Translations under genes and position numbers: made by a program
Assembly (NCBI RefSeq): GCF_001509485.1
Contig: NZ_LLZI01000046.1
Span: forward strand, 34,660-98,659
Length of the DNA stretch: 64,000 nucleotides
Direction: 5' to 3'
DNA from: Streptomyces sp. NRRL F-4489
GTDB lineage: Bacteria > Actinomycetota > Actinomycetes > Streptomycetales > Streptomycetaceae
Shown: positions 23,843-36,711 of the stretch, in pieces
How positions within the stretch are numbered: position 1 is the stretch's first letter
Layout: the number at the start of each line of letters is the position of its first letter
Notes under the pieces: model-generated
Database searches by the model: none
What the model saw: only the letters and a program-made list of their open reading frames with translations
What the model was told of the DNA's origin: nothing

Positions 23843-25072
23843 TCAGCCGGCAGAGGCCGGCACCCCGGCCCGGGCCAGTTCCCGGCGGTGGCGCTGGAAG
23901 GGCCGGGGCCGGTTGACGGCGAGGACGGCGGTGGGGCGGCCGGCGCGTTCGTAGCGGGCGAGGAAGCTGCGGTCGTCGGGGGAGCCCTCGATGATGCGCG
24001 GGGTGTCACCGGGCGCGCGGTGGCCGGCGAACTGGATGCGGACGCCGTACTGGTCGGACCAGAAGTAGGGGAGCGCGCGGTGGGTGCGGACGGTGCGGCC
24101 GGCGAGGAGGTTGTGGACGGCGGTGGCGGCCTGTTCGGTGGCGCTGGTCCAGTGTTCGGCGCGGACGCCGGCCACCTCGGCGACGTCGCCGGCCGCCACG
24201 ATTTCCGGGACGGGGGTGGCGCAACCGGCGTCGCAGCGGATGCCGTCGCCGAGCGGCAGGCCGGAGCCGTCCAGCCAGTCGGTGTGCGGGCGGACGCCGA
24301 TGGCGGTGAGGACCACATCGGCGGGCAGCAGGCGGCCATCGGTGAGTTCGACGGCGGTGACGCGGTCGGCGGCGGTGGCCTCGTCGTCGGCGGTCGCCCG
24401 GTCGCCGGCGGTGCGCAGTGCCCGTACGCGGGTGCCGGTCAGCAGCGTGACGCCGTGGTCGGCGTGCAGGGTGGCGCACAACTGGGCTATTTCCGCGCCC
24501 AGTTGACGGGCGAGCGGTACGGGGGCGGCCTCCACGACGGTGACCCGGTGGCCGAGGGCGGCGCACGAGGAGGCGGCCTCGGCGCCCAGAAAACCACCGC
24601 CGATCACCACGACCCGCACCGGGCCGCGGGTCAGTTCGGCGCGCAGGGCGCGGGCGTCGTCCAGAGTGCGCAGGGTGTACGAGCCGGCCGGCGCGGGGCC
24701 GGGGAGCCGGAGCGGGGCGGCGCCGGTGGCCAGGACGAGACCATCGGTGGTCAGGGTGCGCCCGGTGTCCAGGCGCACGGCGCGGTGGCGGAGGTCGAGG
24801 CCGGTGGCGCGGGTGCCCAGCAGCCAGTCGGCGTCGAGCGCGGTCAGCTCCTCGGCGTCGGTGAGGGCGAGGCGGTCCTCCGCGTCCTCGGCGGCCGAAC
24901 TCCCCTCCCCGGACGGCGCCGTGAGGAAGTCCTTCGACAGCGGCGGGCGGTCGTACGGCGGATGGGCCTCCTCACCGACGATCGTCAGGCGGCCGTCGTA
25001 GCCCTGCGCGCGCAGGGCGCGGGCGGCGTACAGACCGGCCAGGGAGGCTCCGATGACGGTGACCGACTTCAT
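23843..25072 (-). CDS. FAD-dependent ferredoxin reductase
   Basis: A 409-residue flavoprotein of the BphA4/putidaredoxin-reductase class: FAD motif VIGASLAGLYAARAL at the start, the NAD-binding motif VVIGGGFLGAEAASS near residue 150, and the second FAD motif VPEIVAAGDVAEV. It would pass electrons from NADH to the Rieske ferredoxin encoded just upstream; the ferredoxin stop and this start overlap by ATGA, so the two are co-translated. The partner oxygenase is presumably the Rieske oxygenase at 31524, making a three-component system. The unit is divergent from the IclR gene. Confidence 0.9.
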   Translation of the reverse strand: MKSVTVIGASLAGLYAARALRAQGYDGRLTIVGEEAHPPYDRPPLSKDFLTAPSGEGSSAAEDAEDRLALTDAEELTALDADWLLGTRATGLDLRHRAVRLDTGRTLTTDGLVLATGAAPLRLPGPAPAGSYTLRTLDDARALRAELTRGPVRVVVIGGGFLGAEAASSCAALGHRVTVVEAAPVPLARQLGAEIAQLCATLHADHGVTLLTGTRVRALRTAGDRATADDEATAADRVTAVELTDGRLLPADVVLTAIGVRPHTDWLDGSGLPLGDGIRCDAGCATPVPEIVAAGDVAEVAGVRAEHWTSATEQAATAVHNLLAGRTVRTHRALPYFWSDQYGVRIQFAGHRAPGDTPRIIEGSPDDRSFLARYERAGRPTAVLAVNRPRPFQRHRRELARAGVPASAG

Positions 25073-25389
25073 GCGGCGGTGCCTTCCTCGGCGGTGAGGT
25101 GGACGTAGACCGTGCCGTCCTCGACCGTCACGGGGTGGGTGCGGACCGGGCGGCGCGCGGGCAGGCAGGTCGGGGCGCCGGTGCGCAGATCGAATGAAGC
25201 GGCGTGCAGCGGGCATTCGACCAGACACCCCTCCAGCCAGCCGTCCGAGAGCGAGGCGTCCTGGTGGGTGCAGGTGTCGTCGATGGCGTACAGCTCTCCG
25301 TCGGCGTTGAAGACGGCGATCGGAGGGGTGGTGTCGAGGCGAACGGACTCGCCGGCGGGCAGATCAGCGAGTTGGCAGACGGGAATCAC
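25069..25389 (-). CDS. Rieske-type [2Fe-2S] ferredoxin
   Basis: A 106-residue bacterial Rieske ferredoxin. Ligands are Cys40/His42 (TCTHQ) and Cys59/His62 (CPLH), the standard CxH-x16-CxxH spacing for dioxygenase ferredoxins. The GTG start at 25389 follows GGGGG in a purine-rich leader. It leads a two-gene operon with the ferredoxin reductase and is separated by 171 bp from the divergent IclR gene. Expected role: shuttle electrons between the reductase and the terminal oxygenase at the other end of the locus. Confidence 0.9.
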   Translation of the reverse strand: MIPVCQLADLPAGESVRLDTTPPIAVFNADGELYAIDDTCTHQDASLSDGWLEGCLVECPLHAASFDLRTGAPTCLPARRPVRTHPVTVEDGTVYVHLTAEEGTAA

Positions 25390-25450
25390 TGGGCCCCCAC
25401 TGTTACTGTTCGGTACTCTTGAGTTTCGCAATCCGCACGACAGAGCGTTA

Positions 25451-25458
25451 TGCGCAAC
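25451..25458. promoter_or_regulatory. Putative IclR half-site in the divergent spacer
   Basis: TGCGCAAC lies between the Rieske ferredoxin and IclR starts, with a related TTCGCAA 25 bp before it. The same 7-mer GCGCAAC occurs twice in front of the dehydrogenase operon. The shared motif makes a common IclR-bound element plausible. Confidence 0.45.
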
Positions 25459-25560
25459 AGAATCCAGCGGGGGACCCGACGCGTCAAGCGGGTCCCCGGG
25501 AAAGACCGGCCCGATCGGGCCGCTGGACGGTGGCAGCGAGCTGGGTGGTGACAACGGACC

Positions 25561-26418
25561 ATGACGGATACGGCCAAGGCGGAGGGGCCCGCGGCGGAGC
25601 AGTCGGCGCGCAAAGCGGACCGGACGGCGGCGCACGGCACCGGCGGAAAACCGCCCAGAGGCGCCGCGAGCGCGGTGCAGTCGGTGGACCGGGCGGTCAC
25701 CGTCCTGGAGATCCTGGCCAGACTCGGCGAGGCCGGGGTGACCGAGATCGCCGATGAGCTGGGCGTGCACAAGTCGACCGCGTTCCGGCTGCTGGGCGTG
25801 CTGGAGCACCGCGGGCTGGTCGCCCAGGAGCAGGAGCGCGGCAAGTACTACCTCGGCGCTGGGGTGTTGCGGCTGGCCGGCGCCGCGGCCGTACGGCTGG
25901 ACATCTCCCAGGAGGGCGCCGCGGTCTGCCGGACGCTCGCCGACGAGCTGGGCGAGACCGTCAACATCGCGGTGCTGGAGAGCGATGCCGCGGTCAACAT
26001 CATGCAGGCCCGCGGCCCGGCGTCGGTCACCGCGCAGAACTGGCTCGGCCGCCGTACCCCGCTGCACGCCACCTCCAGCGGCAAGGCGCTGCTGGCGTAC
26101 CAGCCGCGGCCGGTCCAAGAGGCCGTGCTGTCACGGAAGTTGCCCCGGTTGACGGACCGGACCGTCACCTCGCCGGTCGAACTCCGCGATCAGCTGGAGG
26201 AGGTGGTCGAGCGGGGTTTCGCGGTGGCGGTGGAGGAATTGGAGCTGGGGCTGCGCGCGGTCGCCGCCCCGGTGCGGGCGCACGACGGCTCGGTGATCGG
26301 CGCGATCAGCGTGTCGGTGCCGGCGTACCGGCTGGACGAGGAGCGGCTGCCGGAGGTGGTCAAGCGCACGGTGGCGGCGGGCGAGGAGCTGTCCCGGCGG
26401 ATGGGGTACGCCTGTTGA
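25561..26418 (+). CDS. IclR-family transcriptional regulator
   Basis: A 285-residue regulator. After about 35 disordered residues the winged helix reads VDRAVTVLEILARLGEAGVTEIADELGVHKSTAFRLLGVLE, then the effector domain with PLHATSSGKALLA and a GFAVAVEELELGLRAVAAPV region, as in IclR proteins that sense small carboxylates or betaines. It sits between the Rieske ferredoxin unit and the dehydrogenase-flavoprotein operon and is the natural regulator of both. The start at 25561 has no strong ribosome-binding site. Confidence 0.9.
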   Translation: MTDTAKAEGPAAEQSARKADRTAAHGTGGKPPRGAASAVQSVDRAVTVLEILARLGEAGVTEIADELGVHKSTAFRLLGVLEHRGLVAQEQERGKYYLGAGVLRLAGAAAVRLDISQEGAAVCRTLADELGETVNIAVLESDAAVNIMQARGPASVTAQNWLGRRTPLHATSSGKALLAYQPRPVQEAVLSRKLPRLTDRTVTSPVELRDQLEEVVERGFAVAVEELELGLRAVAAPVRAHDGSVIGAISVSVPAYRLDEERLPEVVKRTVAAGEELSRRMGYAC

Positions 26419-26575
26419 GGACGGCCAGGAAGGTACGGCCGGTCGGGCGCGCGCCCGTCCGGTGAGCGGGGCCGGGTCTTCGGATCCGGCCCCGCCGCCG
26501 TATGCGCGGTTCGTGCGCGGCCGTGCGCCCGCCGGTGTCGCGGATCGGTCGCGGCGGCCGGCGCGCACCTCTTGA

Positions 26576-30247
<3,672 letters not shown>

Positions 30248-30348
30248 CGCAACTGCCGTGCGGGGTATGGCCGTTGGTCGTCCCCGGCCTGCTCCCCGCC
30301 AACCCCTCCGCACCCGCCCCCGTACGACCGAAGGAGCCGCACAGCCTC

Positions 30349-31509
30349 ATGGCCCCCACCTACGACGTCATCGTCCTCGGCCTCGGCGGGATGGGCAGCG
30401 CCGCCGCCCACCACCTCGCCGCCCGCGGCGCCCGGGTCCTCGGGCTGGAGAAGTTCGGGCCCGTCCACCACCGCGGCTCCAGCCACGGCGGTTCCCGGAT
30501 CACCCGCCAGTCCTACTTCGAGGACCCCGCCTACGTCCCGCTGCTGCTGCGCGCCTACGAGCTGTACGGCAAGCTGGAGCGCGACACCGGTCGGCCGATC
30601 GCCACGCTCTGCGGCGGGGTGATGGTCGGCCGCCCCGACAGCCGCACCGTCCGCGGCAGCCTGGCCTCCGCCCGCCAGTGGGACCTCCCGCACGAGATGC
30701 TCGACGCCCCCGAGATCCGCCGCCGCTTCCCAACCCTCGCCCCCGCCGCCGACGAGGTCGCCCTCTACGAGGCGCGGGCCGGTTTCCTCCGCCCCGAGAA
30801 CACCGTCGCCGCGCACCTCCAGCTCGCCGTCCGGGACGGCGCCGACCTGCACTTCGAGGAGCCCGCCACCCGCTGGGAGGAACTGCCCGGCGGCGCCGGC
30901 GTCCGCGTCCACACCCATGAGAACGCCTACACGGCAGGGCAGTTGGTGATCTGCCCCGGTGCCTGGGCGCCGGACCTCCTCACCGACCTCGGCGTCCCCG
31001 TCAGCATCGAACGCCACCTCATGTACTGGTTCGCCCCTGAGGGCGGCACCGCGCCCTACACCGCCGACCGCCACCCCATCTACATCTGGGAGGACCCCCG
31101 CGGCGTCCAGATCTACGGCTTCCCCGCCATCGACGGCCCCGGCGGCGGCGCCAAGGTCGCCTTCTTCCGCAACGGCACCGCCTGCACCCCCGACACCATC
31201 GACCGCACCGTCCACGACCACGAGGTGCGCGCCATGGCCGACCAGGTGGCCCCGCGCCTGCCCACCCTCCCCGGCCGCTTCCTGAAGGCCGCCACCTGCA
31301 TGTACTCCAACACCCCGGACGAACACTTCGTGATCACCCGGCACCCGGCGCACCCGGACACCACCACCGTCGCGTGCGGATTCTCCGGCCACGGCTTCAA
31401 GTTCGTCCCCGTCGTCGGGGAGATCCTCGCCGACCTCGCGCTCACCGGGACCACCGCGCACCCCATCGATCTCTTCGACCCCCGCCGCCGCGCCGCCTCA
31501 CCCGCCTGA
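30349..31509 (+). CDS. Monomeric sarcosine oxidase-like (N-methyl amino acid oxidase)
   Basis: A 386-residue MSOX/MTOX-family flavoenzyme. FAD motif [21 protein letters not shown] is at the N-terminus, followed by [13 protein letters not shown]. Cys317 in [12 protein letters not shown] corresponds to the Cys that binds FAD covalently in monomeric sarcosine oxidase. The [15 protein letters not shown] motif near the C-terminus is also diagnostic. It would oxidise sarcosine to glycine, formaldehyde and H2O2. AAGGAG lies 12 bases before the ATG, a rather long spacing. The Rieske oxygenase follows 14 bp downstream. Confidence 0.85.
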   Translation: MAPTYDVIVLGLGGMGSAAAHHLAARGARVLGLEKFGPVHHRGSSHGGSRITRQSYFEDPAYVPLLLRAYELYGKLERDTGRPIATLCGGVMVGRPDSRTVRGSLASARQWDLPHEMLDAPEIRRRFPTLAPAADEVALYEARAGFLRPENTVAAHLQLAVRDGADLHFEEPATRWEELPGGAGVRVHTHENAYTAGQLVICPGAWAPDLLTDLGVPVSIERHLMYWFAPEGGTAPYTADRHPIYIWEDPRGVQIYGFPAIDGPGGGAKVAFFRNGTACTPDTIDRTVHDHEVRAMADQVAPRLPTLPGRFLKAATCMYSNTPDEHFVITRHPAHPDTTTVACGFSGHGFKFVPVVGEILADLALTGTTAHPIDLFDPRRRAASPA

Positions 31510-31523
31510 CGAGGAGAGCAGCC

Positions 31524-32645
31524 ATGACCACGCCCAGCCTGATCCGCACCCTCCCCGGCCGCAGCTACACCGACCCCGGCCTCTTCCGGCGCGAACAGGA
31601 GCTGATCTTCGAACGGCTGTGGATCTGCGCGGTCCGCACCACCGACCTGCCCCGGCCCGGTGCCTTCCGCACCGTCCGCGTCGGCCGGGAGAGCGTCCTG
31701 ATCACCCGCGACCGCGCCGGGCGGCTGCGCGCCTTCCTCAACGTCTGCCGGCACCGCGGCGCCCAGCTGTGCACCGAGGAGTCCGGCACCGTCCGCCGCA
31801 GCCTCCAGTGCCCGTACCACGCCTGGACCTACGATCTGGACGGCCGGCTGATCGCCGCGCCCAACCTCCAGCGCATGCCCGACCTCGACCGCACCGAACG
31901 CGGTCTGGTCACCGTCCCGCTGCGGGAGTGGCTCGGCTATGCCTGGGTGTGCCTGGCCGACGACCCGCCGTCCTTCGAGGACACCGTCGTCGGCGCGGCC
32001 GCCGAGCGGCTGGGCGACGCCGCCGCGCTGGACCGCTACCGCACCGAGACCCTGGCCCTCGGCCGCCGGATCGACTACGACGTCCGGGCCAACTGGAAGC
32101 TCATCGTCGAGAACTTCATGGAGTGCTACCACTGCGCCACCATCCACCCCGAACTCACCGATGTCCTGCCGGAGTTCGCGGACGGCTACGCGGCCCAGTC
32201 CTACGTCGGCCACGGCGCCGCGTTCGCCGACGAGGCGGAGGGCTTCACCGTGGACGGCAGCGCCGGTTTCGGCCGCCTGCCCGGGATCGAGGACAGCCAG
32301 GACCGCCGCTACTACGCGGTGACCATCCGCCCGCAGGTCTTCCTCAACCTCGTCCCCGACCACGTCATCGTGCACCGGATGTTCCCGCTCGCCCCCGACC
32401 GCACCCGGGTCGCCTGCGACTGGCTCTACCTCCCCGAGGTCGTCGCGTCCGGCGCCGACACCGCCAAGTCCGTCGAACTCTTCCACCGCGTCAACGCCCA
32501 GGACTTCGCCGCCTGCGAGCGCACCCAGCCCGCCATGGACTCCCGCGCCTACCGCGACGGCGGCGTCCTCGTCCCCAGCGAACACCACATCGGTTCCTTC
32601 CACGCCTGGGTCACCGACCGGTTGTCGGGCGACGGCGGCGTCTGA
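31524..32645 (+). CDS. Rieske oxygenase alpha subunit (glycine-betaine/carnitine-type monooxygenase)
   Basis: A 373-residue ring-hydroxylating-type oxygenase. The Rieske cluster ligands are Cys75/His77 (NVCRHRGA) and Cys96/His99 (CPYHAW). The mononuclear iron is bound by His203 and His208 in ECYHCATIHPE. Glu200, rather than Asp, sits at the position that bridges the two metal centres, the arrangement reported for quaternary-amine demethylases such as carnitine monooxygenase (CntA). With sarcosine and dimethylglycine enzymes next to it, removal of a methyl group from a trimethylammonium compound such as glycine betaine is the likely first step. GAGGAGAG precedes the ATG. Confidence 0.85.
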   Translation: MTTPSLIRTLPGRSYTDPGLFRREQELIFERLWICAVRTTDLPRPGAFRTVRVGRESVLITRDRAGRLRAFLNVCRHRGAQLCTEESGTVRRSLQCPYHAWTYDLDGRLIAAPNLQRMPDLDRTERGLVTVPLREWLGYAWVCLADDPPSFEDTVVGAAAERLGDAAALDRYRTETLALGRRIDYDVRANWKLIVENFMECYHCATIHPELTDVLPEFADGYAAQSYVGHGAAFADEAEGFTVDGSAGFGRLPGIEDSQDRRYYAVTIRPQVFLNLVPDHVIVHRMFPLAPDRTRVACDWLYLPEVVASGADTAKSVELFHRVNAQDFAACERTQPAMDSRAYRDGGVLVPSEHHIGSFHAWVTDRLSGDGGV

Positions 32646-32677
32646 CGGAACGGGCCGGGGGCGCGCCGGGCGGGCCA

Positions 32678-33316
32678 TCACTGTGTCGCCCGCGTCCTCC
32701 GCTCGTTGCGGAAGACCAGGAGGTAGCGCCAGAAGAGCAGGCGGCGGACGCGGCAGTGCGGGAGTTCGGCGGCGGCGCGCTTGCGGATGGCGGCCAGGGG
32801 CATAACGGGGTCCGCGACGGGAGCGGACGGGGGTTGGGGGCCGGCGCCGGTGAGGCGTTCGCGGAGGAACGTCATCAGGCGGCAGACGGCGTTCAAGGGA
32901 GAGGCCGCGAGGGCGGTGAGGTAGTCGGCGGGGGTGGTCTCCTGGTAGCAGCCCAGGATCACCAGCACCCCGCCGTCCGTCAGCGCCTCGCGGAGCTTGC
33001 GTACCGTCTCGAATGGGACGTGGTGGATGCTGGCCAGGCACGCGATGTAGTCGTAGGTGCCGGGCGGCAGCGACACCCGCCCGATGTCCGCCTGCTGGAA
33101 GGTGAGTTCGCCGGGCAGGGCGAGCGGGGCGGCCTGGGCCCGCGCGGCGGTGATGACCTCCGCGTCCGTGTCGATGGCGTCCACCTCGATGCCCCGGGAC
33201 GCCAGCTTCCGGGCGAACGCCCCGGTGCCGCAGCCCACATCGAGGGCGCGCCGGCACCCCGCCGGAAGCTCACGCAGCAGCAGGTCGTGGTAGTGGTCGT
33301 TGTGATTGAACGGCAC
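32678..33316 (-). CDS. SAM-dependent methyltransferase
   Basis: A 212-residue class I methyltransferase. Motif I is LDVGCGTGAFARKLA, with motif II IDAIDTD and the downstream TYDYIACLASIHHV. It starts with HNDHYHDLLL, a common form of methyltransferases with unknown small-molecule acceptors. The start is a GTG at 33316 without a clear ribosome-binding site. It converges on the Rieske oxygenase gene with 32 bp between stops, and lies just downstream of the metal ATPase on the same strand. Confidence 0.8.
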   Translation of the reverse strand: MPFNHNDHYHDLLLRELPAGCRRALDVGCGTGAFARKLASRGIEVDAIDTDAEVITAARAQAAPLALPGELTFQQADIGRVSLPPGTYDYIACLASIHHVPFETVRKLREALTDGGVLVILGCYQETTPADYLTALAASPLNAVCRLMTFLRERLTGAGPQPPSAPVADPVMPLAAIRKRAAAELPHCRVRRLLFWRYLLVFRNERRTRATQ

Positions 33317-33339
33317 GGGATCATGATGGCATTGGCGGC

Positions 33340-35325
33340 CTATTCATTCCCTGCCGGTGCCGCGGCCCGGCGCCAGGCGGCCTCGCGGAGCAGCCGCAGG
33401 CCGTTCAGGCCCACGATCACCGTGGAGCCCTCGTGGCCCAGGACGCCCAGCGGCAGGGGGAGTTCGCCGACCAGATCCCAGACCACCAGGCCGGAGATGA
33501 AGACCGAGGCGATGACGAGGTTCTGCACGACCAGCTTGCGGGCGGCGCGGGAGAGGCGCACCACGGCCGGTACGGTGGCGAGTTCGTCCCGGACGATCAC
33601 CGCGTCGGCGGTCTCCAGCGCGAGATCCGAACCGGCCCGGCCCATGGCGACACCGGTGTGCGCGGCGGCCAGCGCCGGGGCGTCGTTCACCCCGTCGCCG
33701 ACCACCAGTACCCGGTGGCCGGCCGCTTCCCGCTCCCGTACGGCGGCGACCTTGTCCTGGGGCAGCAGCCCGGCCCGGACGTCGGTGATACCGGCCTCGG
33801 CGGCGAGCCGGGCGGCGGCGCGGGGGTTGTCGCCGGTGAGCAGGGCCGGCGGCCGCCCGGTGAGGGCGCCCAGCGCGGCCACCGCCGGGGCGGCGTCCGG
33901 GCGCAGCCGGTCCGCGATCCCGAGGACGCCGACCGGGGCGCCGTCCCGCCGCACCAGCACGGCGGTGTGACCGGACTCCTCCAACTCGGCGACAACGTCG
34001 GCTAGTTCGGGGCTCGCCGGGTCGCCCTCCGTCAACAGGCGGGCCGGAGCCCCGACCTCGATCAGGGCGCCGCCGACCCGGGCCCGTACGCCCGTGCCGG
34101 GGGAGGAGGTGAAGTCCTCGGCGGCGGGCAGGGCGCCGTCGCGGGCGCGGGCGGCGCCGGTGATCGCGCGGGCCAGCGGGTGCTCACTGGGGTGTTCGGC
34201 GGCGGCCGCCAGGGTCAGCAGCGCGTCCTCGGACAGCCCGGTGCCGGGCAGCGGCCGGATCGCGGTCACCCGGGGCGTGCCCTCGGTCAGCGTGCCGGTC
34301 TTGTCGAGCGCGGCCGCGTCCACCTGGCCGAGCCGTTCCATCACCACCGCCGACTTGACCAGTACGCCGTGGCGTCCGGCGTTGGCGATGGCCGACAGCA
34401 GCGGCGGCATGGTCGCCAGCACCACCGCGCACGGCGAGGCGACGATCATGAAGGTCATGGCCCGCAGCAGCGCGCCGGTCAGATCCGCGCCCAGCAGCAG
34501 CGGCACCGCGAAGACGGCCAGGGTGACGGCGACCACGCCGACCGAGTACCGCTGCTCGACCTTCTCGATGAACAGCTGGGTCGGCGCCTTGGTCTCGGAC
34601 GCCTCGGCGACCATCGCCACGATCCGGGCCAGGACCGAATCCGCCGGGTCCCGTTCGACGGCCACCCGGAGCGCGCCCAGGCCGTTGAGGGTGCCGGCGA
34701 ACACCTCGTCGCCGGGCTCCTTGGCCACCGGCAGCGGTTCGCCGGTGATGGTGGCCTGGTCGACCTCGCCGGTCCCCGCCACCACCCGGCCGTCGGCGCC
34801 GATCCGCTCACCGGGGCGGACCAGGATCGTGTCGCCGACCGCCAGCGCGGCGGTGGCCACCGTCTCCTCGCCGCCGTCCGCGGTCAGCCGGGTGGCCGTG
34901 GCGGGCGCGAGGTCGAGCAGCCCGCGCACCGAGTCCTGGGTGCGGGCGGTGGCCAGCGCCTCCAGCGCGCCGGAGGTGGCGAAGATGACGATCAGCAGCG
35001 CACCGTCCATGACCTGGCCGATCGCCGCCGCCCCGAGCGCCGCGACGATCATCAGCAGGTCGACGTCGAGGGTGCGCTCCTTGAGCGCCTGGAGCCCGGC
35101 CCAGGCCGGCTCCCAGCCGCCCGCCGCGTACGCGACCGCGTACAGCGGGCCCCAGGCCCAGGCCGGCGCGCCGGTGAGCTGGAGGGCCAGTCCCAGCAGG
35201 AAGGCGAGGGTGGCGCAGGCGGCCCAGCGCGCCTCGGCCAGCGCGAACACCCGGGTGCGGCGGACGGCGGTCCGGGGGGTGGCGGCGGCCGGCGGCGCGG
35301 GCCGCGAGGTGGTGGCAGCGGGCAT
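33340..35325 (-). CDS. P1B-type heavy-metal ATPase (P1B-4 features)
   Basis: A 661-residue transition-metal exporter. The phosphorylated Asp is in DKTGTLTEG, the hinge in VVGDGVNDAPALA, and the nucleotide-binding HP motif in EHPSEHPLA. The membrane motif is ASPCAVVLA, with HEGSTVIVGLNG in the last helices; SPC plus HEGS/T is the signature of the P1B-4 group, associated with cobalt, zinc, iron or nickel export. Only about six membrane helices are present, as expected when the first two are absent. ATG at 35325 with GAGGG at spacing 9 was chosen; a GTG at 35343 is possible. The ArsR-type repressor is divergent. Confidence 0.9.
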   Translation of the reverse strand: MPAATTSRPAPPAAATPRTAVRRTRVFALAEARWAACATLAFLLGLALQLTGAPAWAWGPLYAVAYAAGGWEPAWAGLQALKERTLDVDLLMIVAALGAAAIGQVMDGALLIVIFATSGALEALATARTQDSVRGLLDLAPATATRLTADGGEETVATAALAVGDTILVRPGERIGADGRVVAGTGEVDQATITGEPLPVAKEPGDEVFAGTLNGLGALRVAVERDPADSVLARIVAMVAEASETKAPTQLFIEKVEQRYSVGVVAVTLAVFAVPLLLGADLTGALLRAMTFMIVASPCAVVLATMPPLLSAIANAGRHGVLVKSAVVMERLGQVDAAALDKTGTLTEGTPRVTAIRPLPGTGLSEDALLTLAAAAEHPSEHPLARAITGAARARDGALPAAEDFTSSPGTGVRARVGGALIEVGAPARLLTEGDPASPELADVVAELEESGHTAVLVRRDGAPVGVLGIADRLRPDAAPAVAALGALTGRPPALLTGDNPRAAARLAAEAGITDVRAGLLPQDKVAAVREREAAGHRVLVVGDGVNDAPALAAAHTGVAMGRAGSDLALETADAVIVRDELATVPAVVRLSRAARKLVVQNLVIASVFISGLVVWDLVGELPLPLGVLGHEGSTVIVGLNGLRLLREAAWRRAAAPAGNE

Positions 35326-35385
35326 GGCGGAACGACCCTCCACGGGCAGGGGACGGCGGCAACACCCCTCACCGTACAGGAACGA

Positions 35386-35401
35386 ATGAACAACTCTTCA
35401 T
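35386..35401. promoter_or_regulatory. ArsR/SmtB-type operator
   Basis: ATGAA and TTCAT flank six bases in the intergenic spacer, in an AT-rich patch within very GC-rich DNA. ATGAA-N6-TTCAT is the usual core of ArsR/SmtB operators. It lies 60 bp from the ATPase start and 42 bp from the repressor start. Confidence 0.65.
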
Positions 35402-35443
35402 CTAATCCGTGATGTGGATGCCCGGACTCCTAGGATGGCTCCC

Positions 35444-35836
35444 ATGGGCCATGGACGAATCGATGACACCGGCAGCGCCACCACCCGCGAACGCCTGGAC
35501 GCCGTAGGGGCAGCGGACGTCGCCGCCACCCTCCAGGCCCTCTCCACCCCGTCCCGCCTGCGGATCCTCGCCCGCCTCCAGGAGGGCCCGTGCGCGGTCG
35601 GCGACCTCGCCGCCGCCGTGGGCATGGAGCAGTCCGCCTGCTCCCACCAGCTGCGCCTGCTGCGCAACCTCGGCCTGGTCAGCGGCGAACGCAACGGCCG
35701 GTCGATCGTCTACGCGCTCTACGACCACCACGTCGCGGAACTGCTCGACCAGGCGCTGTACCACGTGGAGCATCTGCGGCTGGGGCTGCGGGACGCGCCG
35801 ACCCGGGCGACCGGGGCCGAGGCGCCCGCCGGTTGA
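35444..35836 (+). CDS. ArsR/SmtB-family metal-responsive repressor
   Basis: A 130-residue winged-helix repressor: LQALSTPSRLRILARLQEGPCAVGDLAAAVGMEQSACSHQLRLLRNLGLV. Cys in the loop before helix alpha-3 (PCAVG) and in the recognition helix (QSACSHQL), plus His pairs in DHHVAELLDQALYHVEHL near the C-terminus, suggest alpha-3 and alpha-5 metal sites like those of cobalt/nickel and zinc sensors. Of three possible starts, ATG at 35444 was taken because AGGA lies at good spacing. It is divergent from the P1B ATPase and should repress it until metal binds. Confidence 0.9.
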   Translation: MGHGRIDDTGSATTRERLDAVGAADVAATLQALSTPSRLRILARLQEGPCAVGDLAAAVGMEQSACSHQLRLLRNLGLVSGERNGRSIVYALYDHHVAELLDQALYHVEHLRLGLRDAPTRATGAEAPAG

Positions 35837-35845
35837 GGGGCGGGG

Positions 35846-35879
35846 CCGGTGCCTGGCCGGGCCCGGTGCCTGGCCGGGC
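35846..35879. repeat. Two tandem 17-bp units
   Basis: CCGGTGCCTGGCCGGGC is repeated exactly twice in the 80-bp gap between the ArsR and nitrilase genes, which converge. The unit is CG-rich and partly palindromic and contains the TGCCTGG heptamer seen in other intergenic regions of this window. Confidence 0.65.
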
Positions 35880-35916
35880 TCGGGGCGCCCGGGTGCCTGG
35901 GCGTGCCGCCCCCCCG

Positions 35917-36711
35917 CTACAGCCGCCGGTTGTCCAGCACCGCCACCGCCCGCCGGACCCGCTCGGCCTCCTCCGGGTCCACCTCGCCGACCAGCAGCCC
36001 CGGCGCGCCGCCGAGCCGGGCCCGTACCGTTCCGTCTGGGCCGACCAGCGCACTGTGCCCGACGCCGTTCGGCGCCTTGGTCGGCACCTCCGGATCGGCG
36101 TCCTGGTCGGGTGCTGCCTGGCCGACCGCGGCCACCCACACGCCCGCGTCCAGCGCCCGGGCCCGCACCAGCAGGTCCCACTGGGCCCGCTTGCCGGGGC
36201 CGGCGCCCCACGACGCGGGCAGCACCGACAGCGCCGCCCCGGCCTCCGCATGGGCCCGGAACAGCTCAGGGAACCGCAGGTCGTAGCAGGTCGCCAGGCC
36301 CACCCGGACGCCCTCGACCTCGATCGTCACCACCCGGTCGCCCGGGGCCACGGTGTCCGATTCGCGGAAGCCGAAGGCGTCGTAGAGGTGGATCTTGTCG
36401 TAGGACTCCTCCACGCCGGGGCCGGTGGCCAGCAGGGTGTTGGCGACCCGGCCGTCCGGCGCCGGCGTGAACATCCCCGCCACCACCGTCACCCCGGTCT
36501 CCCGGGCCACCGCCCGCACACCCTCCGCCCACGGCCCGTCCAGCGGCTCGGCCACCGGCCCCAGCGGCACCCCGAAGCGCACCATCGACGCCTCCGGCAG
36601 CACCGCCAGCCGCGCGCCCTCCGCCGCCGCCCGGCGCACCTGCTCCGCCACCCGCGCGAGATTCTCCCGCGGGTCGGCCGACGAGGTCATCTGGCACAGC
36701 GCGATACGCAT
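35917..36711 (-). CDS. Nitrilase/omega-amidase-family hydrolase
   Basis: A 264-residue carbon-nitrogen hydrolase. The catalytic Glu40 is in VLPEAS, Lys106 in YDKIHLYDAFGF and Cys142 in ATCYDLRFPEL, the complete Glu-Lys-Cys triad. Size and motifs resemble deaminated-glutathione amidases and omega-amidases; the physiological substrate is uncertain. It stands alone on the minus strand, converging with the ArsR gene, and the DUF6010 gene is divergent upstream. Confidence 0.85.
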   Translation of the reverse strand: MRIALCQMTSSADPRENLARVAEQVRRAAAEGARLAVLPEASMVRFGVPLGPVAEPLDGPWAEGVRAVARETGVTVVAGMFTPAPDGRVANTLLATGPGVEESYDKIHLYDAFGFRESDTVAPGDRVVTIEVEGVRVGLATCYDLRFPELFRAHAEAGAALSVLPASWGAGPGKRAQWDLLVRARALDAGVWVAAVGQAAPDQDADPEVPTKAPNGVGHSALVGPDGTVRARLGGAPGLLVGEVDPEEAERVRRAVAVLDNRRL

